NCBI GenBank assembly: GCA_027483665.1
Contig: JAIXUC010000013.1
Location: 1-45,591 of the forward strand
DNA length: 45,591 nucleotides
Direction: 5' to 3'
Origin: Comamonadaceae bacterium
Lineage (GTDB): Bacteria > Pseudomonadota > Gammaproteobacteria > Burkholderiales > Burkholderiaceae_C
How positions within the stretch are numbered: the stretch's first letter is position 1; each line of letters opens with the position of its first letter. Below, piece after piece: positions 39,899 to 45,591 of this stretch. The notes under the pieces are model-generated. The model was given only the letters and a program-made list of their open reading frames with translations, had not been told where the DNA came from and did no database searches. A program made the translations under genes and the position numbers.

Positions 39899-40861
39899 AT
39901 GCTGGATCGCCGCGCCTTCCTTGCCACCGGTATCGCCGGTGCTTCCGCCCTCACTTTTTCCTCGGTCTGGTCGCAAGGTGCGCCCGATCTGGGTGCGCCG
40001 GTGCTACCTACGCCCGGCTTCAAACGCATGAAGATGGGCGACGCTGAAGTGATTGCCTTCAATGACGGCGCCATTCGCAGGCCACTGGGCGATGAGTTCG
40101 TGACCAACGCGCCGCTGGAGCAAGTCAAAGCGCTGCTCGCATCACAGGGCCTGCCCACCACGCACGTGGACATTCCTTTCACGCCTTTCCTGATCGTCTC
40201 GGGCGGGCAGCGGGTTCTGATCGACAGCGGTTTTGCAGACAACGGCCCGCCCACGACGGGCAAGCTGGCAGGCCACATGGCCGCTGCCGGTTTGAACCCC
40301 GCGCAAGTCGACGTGGTGATCCTGAGCCACTTCCACGGCGACCACATCAACGGCCTCATCAACAAGGCCGGTGCTTTGGTCTACCCGAATGCGCGTTACT
40401 TCGTACCCGAGCCGGAATTCGCGTTCTGGATGAGCGAAGCCAACATGAACGCAGCGCCGCAAGCTGCACGTGGCGCATACCAGAACGCACGCCGCGTCAT
40501 GTCTGCTCTGCCTGCTGACCGCCTGACGCGCTTCGCTCCCGGCGCCCCTGTGGTCGCTGGCATCGAGTCGGTGGCCGCTTTCGGACACACGCCAGGCCAC
40601 ACCTTGTTCACGTTCAAGTCGGGCGGACAAGGCTTCGCCTACCTCGCTGATTTGACCAACGTGCCTTCCCTGTTTGCACGCAACCCGGACTGGTCGGTCA
40701 CTTTCGACATGGACAAGGACATGGCGCGTCAAACCCGCCGCAAGATGTTCGACATGGTGGTGAAAGACAAGATGGTCGCAGGCGGTTTCCACTTCCCTTT
40801 CCCGGCTTTTGGTGCCATCGAAGTGGCTGGCAGCGGCTATCAGTTCAAGCCCGTGGCCTGA
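39899..40861 (+). CDS. Tat-exported metallo-beta-lactamase-fold hydrolase
   Basis: A 320-residue protein. The N-terminus MLDRRAFLATG with a hydrophobic run to about residue 27 is a twin-arginine export signal, so the enzyme should reach the periplasm folded and metal-loaded. The MBL motif SHFHGDHINGL gives the zinc ligands, with further His in GHTPGH and Asp in YLADLTN. Such proteins include lactonases and alkyl/aryl hydrolases; the substrate is unknown. ATG 39899 is chosen because it starts directly at the Tat signal; an upstream in-frame ATG (39797) adds non-homologous residues. A histidine phosphatase gene starts 17 bases downstream. Confidence 0.9.
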   Translation: MLDRRAFLATGIAGASALTFSSVWSQGAPDLGAPVLPTPGFKRMKMGDAEVIAFNDGAIRRPLGDEFVTNAPLEQVKALLASQGLPTTHVDIPFTPFLIVSGGQRVLIDSGFADNGPPTTGKLAGHMAAAGLNPAQVDVVILSHFHGDHINGLINKAGALVYPNARYFVPEPEFAFWMSEANMNAAPQAARGAYQNARRVMSALPADRLTRFAPGAPVVAGIESVAAFGHTPGHTLFTFKSGGQGFAYLADLTNVPSLFARNPDWSVTFDMDKDMARQTRRKMFDMVVKDKMVAGGFHFPFPAFGAIEVAGSGYQFKPVA

Positions 40862-40878
40862 AGCGGTTTTGTAGGCGC

Positions 40879-41463
40879 ATGGTGAACCGCCGCCGGCATT
40901 TGCAGACTTGGTTGGCAGCAACCGCGCTGCTTCCGGGCTGGGCCGTTGCCGCCGAAGAGTTTGCCGCGCGCCTGCGCGCTGGCGGTTGTGTGATGCTCAT
41001 GCGCCATGCGCAAACCGAACCCGGCGTGGGCGACCCGCCGGGTTTTTCATTGGAGAAATGCAGCAGTCAGCGCAACCTCGACGATCGCGGCAGACAGCAG
41101 TCGGCGCAATGGGCGCGCTGGCTGGCTGCGCGGTCTTTGCTGCCAGCACAGGTGCGCAGCAGCGTCTGGTGCCGTTGTGTGGACACGGCGCGCCTGGCTT
41201 TTCCGGCACCACTGGCTGCAGGCGGCGCGCCTGCGGTGCAGGTCTGGGCACCGCTGAATTCCTTCTTTGACGGCCAAGGCGACCGCGAAGCTCAGACAGC
41301 GGCCTTGCGTGCTGCGCTGCGTACATTGCCGGCCGGACAGTGGCAAGCCTGGGTGACACACCAAGTCAACATCACCGCGCTGACCGGTGAGTCCGTTGCG
41401 ATGGGCGAAGCTTTTGTCGTGGACCGCACAGGCAGAATGCTGGCTCGCCAACTGCCGGGCTGA
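40879..41463 (+). CDS. Exported histidine phosphatase family protein
   Basis: A 194-residue phosphoglycerate-mutase-like phosphatase. The N-terminal [22 protein letters not shown] resembles a signal peptide, perhaps Tat type. The catalytic RHG motif is [11 protein letters not shown] (about residues 38-48), and the second His is in [28 protein letters not shown] is typical of the broad-specificity periplasmic group. It lies between the Tat-exported hydrolase and apt; the stop is 2 bases before the apt ATG, so the three may form one transcript. Confidence 0.85.
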   Translation: MVNRRRHLQTWLAATALLPGWAVAAEEFAARLRAGGCVMLMRHAQTEPGVGDPPGFSLEKCSSQRNLDDRGRQQSAQWARWLAARSLLPAQVRSSVWCRCVDTARLAFPAPLAAGGAPAVQVWAPLNSFFDGQGDREAQTAALRAALRTLPAGQWQAWVTHQVNITALTGESVAMGEAFVVDRTGRMLARQLPG

Positions 41464-41465
41464 GC

Positions 41466-42032
41466 ATGCAACACACCGCCATTTCTCTGGGAACCAGCGC
41501 CTACTTGAAGCAGCACATTCGCACCGTGCCCGATTGGCCGGCGCCCGGCGTGCAGTTCCGCGACATCACGCCGCTGCTGCAAGACCCCAAGGTGTTCCGC
41601 GTGCTGATTGACGCGTTCGTACACCGCTACATGGACCCCGCTCTGCGCCCCGACGTGGTAGCGGGTCTGGACGCTCGTGGTTTCATCTTGGGTGCGGTGG
41701 TGGCCTATGAGCTGAATGTCGGCTTTGTGCCGGTTCGTAAAAAAGGCAAGCTGCCCTTCACCACCATTGAAGAAACCTACGAGCTGGAGTACGGCAGCGC
41801 CACGGTCGAGTTGCACACCGATGCCGTGAAGTCAGGCGACCGCGTGCTGCTGATCGACGACCTCATTGCCACCGGCGGCACCATGATGGCCGGCAAGAAG
41901 CTGCTGGAAAAGCTGGGTGCGCACGTGATGGAGGGTGCCGCCATCGTCGACCTGCCCGACCTCGGCGGTTCAGCCCGACTGCGCGAATCGGGCCTGAGTC
42001 TGTTCACCCTGATCGACTACAACGGCCACTGA
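41466..42032 (+). CDS. apt: Adenine phosphoribosyltransferase
   Basis: A 188-residue purine-salvage enzyme that makes AMP from adenine and PRPP. Family landmarks: [21 protein letters not shown] near the N-terminus, the [10 protein letters not shown] block, the [10 protein letters not shown] flexible-loop region, and the PRPP-binding motif [14 protein letters not shown] (about 130-143). The start ATG follows the phosphatase stop by 2 bases. The gene converges with the unknown protein gene 42 bases downstream; no terminator is evident between them. Confidence 0.95.
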   Translation: MQHTAISLGTSAYLKQHIRTVPDWPAPGVQFRDITPLLQDPKVFRVLIDAFVHRYMDPALRPDVVAGLDARGFILGAVVAYELNVGFVPVRKKGKLPFTTIEETYELEYGSATVELHTDAVKSGDRVLLIDDLIATGGTMMAGKKLLEKLGAHVMEGAAIVDLPDLGGSARLRESGLSLFTLIDYNGH

Positions 42033-42073
42033 AGGCTTGGGCGCGGCTGCCCGCCCGGTCGCAGGTCTGACGC

Positions 42074-42964
42074 TCAGCGATCTTCGCCAAACTGGGTGGT
42101 GCCCAAGCCTGGCGTTTGCGTGTCGGGGCCGCGCTTGTCTTGGTGTGTGGGCTCTTGGTTCAGGTCGTCGATGCTGGTGTCTTGAAAGTCTTGTTCCGGT
42201 GGATATTCGGGCTGTGGCGATGGATGCCGCTCGAACTGGCGTTGAAGGTCGCGCAAGACTTGCTGCCGCTCAGGGTAGTCGGGGTCGTCGATCTCCGGCA
42301 AGTCGCCAGCAGCTGTGCTTCCCCATTCAGCCGTGTCTTCTGCGCTGGGCGCTGGGGCATGGTGCGTCGGAGCAGAAACGTTGGGCGCTATCCGTGGGGC
42401 TTGCTGCGGGGTTTGCCGTATTGGCGCGGCTGAGTAAGGGGCGGCCACCGAAGCTACCTGCAGCGCGTTGTCAGCCACGTCGCTGGCAGGCCGCCGCGCG
42501 GGCAGCGTGGGCGGCAGACCTACCGCCACGTGTTCATTGATGCGCCAATAAACCGCAGTCACCAAGATGTCGTGGCGCGTTTTGGCGGTTTGTGCGATGA
42601 GCGCTTCTGTTTCTGTCAGGCGATTGACGTCACGCCCGTACTCCCGGGCCAAATCCATCATGACCAAAAACTGCAGGCCGCGTTGGTCGAGTGCCAGCAC
42701 TTTGAACTTGTAGCTGGCAGACAACACGCCAGCCCGAACCATGGACTCGCGCACCACCGCATAGAGCATTTCGCGCCGCGCGTTGCGTTCGCTTTTGCGG
42801 CTGGCGGCCAAGGCGCGTGCTTGGGAAGCCACGCCGCCTTCAATGCGTTGCCCGCCACCAACGGGCCGGGTGGACTCTGGACGGGCCAAGTTCTGGCCAT
42901 CGCTGCTGTCGCCAGTGGTTGACCCAGGCGGGGGTTTGTCACCGAACCAATTGAACAAAGCCAT
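42074..42964 (-). CDS. Conserved-looking protein of unknown function
   Basis: A 296-residue protein beginning MALFNWFGDK, which I do not recognise. Residues ~45-150 look like a folded, mostly helical domain with mixed charged and hydrophobic residues (REMLYAVVRESMVRAGVLSASYKFKVLALDQRG, DILVTAVYWRINEHVA). The rest (about 155-296) is low complexity, rich in Pro, Ala, Gln and acidic residues, likely disordered. No signal peptide or membrane segment. The coding pattern is convincing and the opposite-strand frames look like shadows. It is 25 bases downstream of the cyclic-nucleotide-binding protein gene on the same strand, perhaps in the operon of the two-component system. Confidence 0.75.
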   Translation of the reverse strand: MALFNWFGDKPPPGSTTGDSSDGQNLARPESTRPVGGGQRIEGGVASQARALAASRKSERNARREMLYAVVRESMVRAGVLSASYKFKVLALDQRGLQFLVMMDLAREYGRDVNRLTETEALIAQTAKTRHDILVTAVYWRINEHVAVGLPPTLPARRPASDVADNALQVASVAAPYSAAPIRQTPQQAPRIAPNVSAPTHHAPAPSAEDTAEWGSTAAGDLPEIDDPDYPERQQVLRDLQRQFERHPSPQPEYPPEQDFQDTSIDDLNQEPTHQDKRGPDTQTPGLGTTQFGEDR

Positions 42965-42989
42965 TGGAGGAGCCCCGTGCCTGACCTGC

Positions 42990-43481
42990 CTAGGTCACCG
43001 CGATGCGTTTAGGGCGGTACACCAGCCGTTTGGCCACCACCGCGCCCAATCCCAAGGCCAGCTGCAGCGCGACTTGAGGCTGCCGGTTGCCCAGCTCGGC
43101 GAAACGCACAGGTGCCAAGGACCACACCTTGCCGGCCGTGGCGGCCTGCACCGTGGCGCTGCGCGGCTGGCGATTGAAGAACGCGCCTTCCCCCACCACC
43201 GAACCAGGGCCAATGATGGCCAAGCGCAGCCGACCTTTGTCGTCCTCGTAGTGCACGCTCAAAGAACCCTCTTCGACCATGTACACGGTGCGATCCTCGG
43301 CACCTTGGCGGATGAGGATCTGCCCTTGGTTCAGCACCACGGGCTGCATGTAGCTGGCCAACAGTTCCCATTGCTGGGTGGACAGGGTGAAGCAGGGCGA
43401 GTCTCGCCCTTCGTTCATGGCCATGACTTGCATCAGGCCCAGAACGTCAAACTTCAAAGGGGAATCCAGAGATGCATTCAT
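42990..43481 (-). CDS. Cyclic-nucleotide-binding-domain protein (stand-alone)
   Basis: A 163-residue protein that is almost wholly a CRP-type cyclic-nucleotide-binding beta-roll (about residues 35-145): VVLNQGQILIRQGAEDRTVYMVEEGSLSV and GPGSVVGEGAFFNRQPRSATVQA. The phosphate-binding cassette segment is GEGAFFNRQPRSATV. No helix-turn-helix follows, so it is not a transcription factor; such proteins often act as ligand-gated partners. ATG 43481 is followed directly by the domain. It lies between the sensor kinase gene (64 bases upstream) and the unknown gene, all on the minus strand. Confidence 0.85.
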   Translation of the reverse strand: MNASLDSPLKFDVLGLMQVMAMNEGRDSPCFTLSTQQWELLASYMQPVVLNQGQILIRQGAEDRTVYMVEEGSLSVHYEDDKGRLRLAIIGPGSVVGEGAFFNRQPRSATVQAATAGKVWSLAPVRFAELGNRQPQVALQLALGLGAVVAKRLVYRPKRIAVT

Positions 43482-43545
43482 AAGCAACTTTCTGACCTTA
43501 GCGCGTCTGCTGCTGCGGCGCAATGCGTGAGACGAATGTTTACAC

Positions 43546-44877
43546 CTACCCGTGAAAATCTCCACGCTCGCTTGTGGGCAGCAACAGGATAAAACACGCG
43601 CCACCACCAACGCGTGCCTCGCACCGCACCGAGCCGCCGTGACCTTGTGCGATCGAGTGCACAAGGGACAAGCCCAGCCCCACGCCACCGTCGCGTTCGC
43701 TGGCACCGGGCAGGCGGTAGAACGGCTCAAAGATGCGCTGGCGCAAGTGGTCCGGCACGCCTGGCCCTCGGTCAAGTACCTGCACTTCGAGCGCGTTCGA
43801 TGGTGTGCGGCGCAAGGCCAGCGTCACTTCATGCGGGCTGTAGCGCCGTGCGTTCTCCAGAAGGTTGCGCACGGCGCGGCGCAGCAGCCGTGGTGCGCCG
43901 CTAACCATCAGGCCGGTGCCCTCGGCGTCGGGGGGAGCCTCGAACTCTGCGCCCGTGCGCGCGCACTCTTCGGCGCACAAGCCAGCCAAGTCCACCGGCT
44001 CTGTGGACCCCAAGTCGGTAGGCGCTCGCTCCAGCCGACTGGCCAGCAAGATCTCGCCAATGAGTTCGTCGAGCTCGTCAATGCTTCGCGCCACCTCTGC
44101 GCGGCTGGCCTGGCGTGAAGCATCTGGCGATTGCTCGGGGCCGTCCAGCAGGGCCAGCCCCATGCGAATGCGCGCCAGCGGCGAGCGCAATTCGTGGGAG
44201 GCGTTGGCCAGCAAAGAGCGGTTGGCCAACACCAGCCGCTCAATGCGCTCGGCGGCTTCGTTGAAACGCTGCGCCAAAAACGCCACCTCGTCGTTGCCTT
44301 GAACCTCGACACGCGCTGCCAGGTCGCCCTTGCCCCAGCGCTCCACCCCGGACTGCAGTTTTTGCAAACGCCGCGTCAGTGTGCGGATGATGGGATAGCT
44401 CGCCAAGGCCACCGCCAGGCCGGCCAAGGTGAGCAGCGACAAAAAATCGAAAGGTGGCCTGAAGGCTGGGCGCTCGGGCCTGGGCAAGTGCAGCAGCAGC
44501 GTCTGGCCGTCTGACATGCGCACCAAAAACTCGGGGCCGCGCCGCTGGGGCGAGCGGTCGTCACTGGCTTGCGGCTGCGCAACTGCGCCCAGTGCCGGCT
44601 CATCCCCAGGGCCGCTCATTTGGCCGCGATGTTCAGGCCGCCCGGCACCCATGGGCCCGCGCTCGCTTCGGCCAGACAGGTGCATCTGCCCGTGCCCAAT
44701 GACCTGGCCGCTGGCGTCGCGCACCACCACTTCACGCGGGGTCGGCTCTGCTGTCAGCCGCCAGACCCAGCCGGCCAGCAGCACCAGCACTGCGAAAGCC
44801 AGCACCACCGCCAGCCAGATGCGCAGGTACAACTGCCGCGACAGCGGGCTGATGATGCGGGCCAGCCAGCTGCGCAT
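43546..44877 (-). CDS. Sensor histidine kinase with His/Met-rich periplasmic loop
   Basis: A 443-residue inner-membrane kinase of the OmpR-partner type. TM1 is at about 18-38, a ~100-residue periplasmic region follows, then TM2 at about 145-165, HAMP (165-220), HisKA with His228 in NASHELRSPLARIRMG, and HATPase (NLLENARRYS, DRGPGVP, GVGLGLSLV). The periplasmic region is rich in His, Met and Arg (IGHGQMHLSG, GPMGAGRPEHRGQM), which might bind a metal ion. I choose ATG 44877, 13 bases after the regulator stop; ATG 44916 would overlap it and adds 13 residues. It is co-transcribed with the response regulator just upstream. Confidence 0.9.
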   Translation of the reverse strand: MRSWLARIISPLSRQLYLRIWLAVVLAFAVLVLLAGWVWRLTAEPTPREVVVRDASGQVIGHGQMHLSGRSERGPMGAGRPEHRGQMSGPGDEPALGAVAQPQASDDRSPQRRGPEFLVRMSDGQTLLLHLPRPERPAFRPPFDFLSLLTLAGLAVALASYPIIRTLTRRLQKLQSGVERWGKGDLAARVEVQGNDEVAFLAQRFNEAAERIERLVLANRSLLANASHELRSPLARIRMGLALLDGPEQSPDASRQASRAEVARSIDELDELIGEILLASRLERAPTDLGSTEPVDLAGLCAEECARTGAEFEAPPDAEGTGLMVSGAPRLLRRAVRNLLENARRYSPHEVTLALRRTPSNALEVQVLDRGPGVPDHLRQRIFEPFYRLPGASERDGGVGLGLSLVHSIAQGHGGSVRCEARVGGGACFILLLPTSERGDFHG

Positions 44878-44890
44878 GGGCTGCAGACGC

Positions 44891-45591
44891 TCAGTCTTGC
44901 TGACGCGCAAAGACATAGCCCACGCCGCGCACAGTCAGGATGCGCCGAGGGGTCTTGAGGTCGGCTTCGATCGCGGCGCGAATGCGGCCCATGTGCACAT
45001 CGATCGAGCGGTCGAAGGCCTCCAGCTCGCGCCCGCGCACCGCCTCCATGATCTGGTCGCGCGTGAGCACACGCCCGGCCCGCTCGGCCATGGCCACCAG
45101 CAGATCGAACTGGTAAGCCGTGAGTTCGCGCTCTTCACCGCCCACGCGCAGCGTGCGCGCGTCGAGGTCGATGACCAAAGAGCCGAACACCATGCGCCGC
45201 GGTGCGGCCTCTTGTACCGGGCTGGCATCGGGTGGGACTTGGCGGCGCAACACTGCGCGAATGCGCGCCAGCAGCTCGCGCGGCTCGAAGGGCTTGGGCA
45301 GGTAGTCGTCTGCGCCCACCTCCAGGCCGATCACGCGGTCCATCGGGTCGCCCTTGGCAGTCAGCATGAGGATGGGCAATCGCCCGCTGGCCCCGGGCAT
45401 GGCACGCACGCGTCGGCACACCTCCAGGCCGTCCATGTCCGGGAGCATCAAGTCCAAGATGAGCAGCTCGGGCGCGTCGTCAGCACCTGCGCCAACTGTT
45501 TGCGCGAGCAGGGCCAGACCACTCTTGGCGTCTCCCGCGTGGCTGACCCGAAAGCCCGATTGGCCCAGATAGTCACTGACCATGCGGGCCA
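44891..45591 (-). CDS. OmpR/PhoB-family response regulator, N-terminus cut by window edge
   Basis: At least 233 residues are visible; the first residues of the receiver domain (the acidic DD pair) lie beyond the window. The receiver has the phospho-Asp in LLILDLMLPDMDG, Lys in DDYLPKPFEPRELL and the usual Thr in MLTAKG. The C-terminal winged-helix DNA-binding domain (about the last 100 residues) has LTAYQFDLLVAMAERAGRVLTRDQIM and ends TVRGVGYVFA, typical of OmpR. An in-frame ATG at 45583 falls inside the receiver and is not the true start. It should regulate its own operon and unknown targets under the kinase downstream. Confidence 0.93.
   Translation of the reverse strand, partial: ARMVSDYLGQSGFRVSHAGDAKSGLALLAQTVGAGADDAPELLILDLMLPDMDGLEVCRRVRAMPGASGRLPILMLTAKGDPMDRVIGLEVGADDYLPKPFEPRELLARIRAVLRRQVPPDASPVQEAAPRRMVFGSLVIDLDARTLRVGGEERELTAYQFDLLVAMAERAGRVLTRDQIMEAVRGRELEAFDRSIDVHMGRIRAAIEADLKTPRRILTVRGVGYVFARQQD

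Overview
The window is a GC-rich chromosomal segment (by eye) with short intergenic gaps. Gene content and order (amgK divergent from lptD-surA-rsmA, metX-metW, a GTG/TTG share among starts, Ala-rich proteins) fit a betaproteobacterium of the order Burkholderiales, most likely Comamonadaceae. That placement is inferred, not computed. All but two genes are complete: a metallo-oxidase/DUF2063 fusion is cut by the left edge and a response regulator by the right edge. I found no tRNA, rRNA, IS element, prophage or CRISPR array.

Left part (1-7.3 kb), metal and methionine genes. The tail of a bufferin/gig-type operon (DUF692-DUF2063 fusion, then DoxX) is followed by a TMEM165/GDT1-type cation exporter. 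Next come a SAM-II-like riboswitch with an intrinsic terminator ahead of metX-metW, a rhodanese-ChrB-like fusion overlapping the chromate transporter gene chrA, and a hydroxypyruvate isomerase-like gene whose stop codon lies inside its terminator hairpin.

7.3-19 kb: a methyl-accepting chemotaxis protein with a C-terminal tether pentapeptide, an M20 peptidase, and the leftward cluster amgK-rsmE-MFS transporter. Divergent from amgK is the envelope-assembly cluster lptD-surA-rsmA, whose genes nearly or actually overlap.

19-20.4 kb: a small accessory patch with a secreted guanyl-specific ribonuclease (RNase Sa type) and its barstar inhibitor, flanked by strong inverted repeats.

20.4-32 kb: maeB (malic enzyme with phosphotransacetylase domain), and a type 1 periplasmic binding protein divergent from a 1932-residue CHASE/6xPAS hybrid histidine kinase. 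Then pepP and murU on the minus strand; murU completes the AmgK/MurU cell-wall recycling route although it lies about 17 kb from amgK.

32-45.6 kb: the carbon-metabolism pair tkt-gap, an alpha/beta hydrolase, a lipoprotein of the 5'-nucleotidase type with altered metal motifs, a PAS-GGDEF protein, a Tat-exported metallo-beta-lactamase-fold hydrolase, a histidine phosphatase, apt, an unknown Comamonadaceae-style protein, a lone cyclic-nucleotide-binding-domain protein, and an OmpR-type two-component system whose sensor loop is rich in His and Met.

Two threads recur: metal stress (bufferin/gig genes, cation exporter, ChrA, the His/Met-rich sensor) and envelope biogenesis or recycling (LptD, SurA, AmgK, MurU). 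The strongest items for follow-up are the bufferin-type fusion, the SAM-II/terminator leader, the RNase-barstar module and the binding-protein/hybrid-kinase pair.
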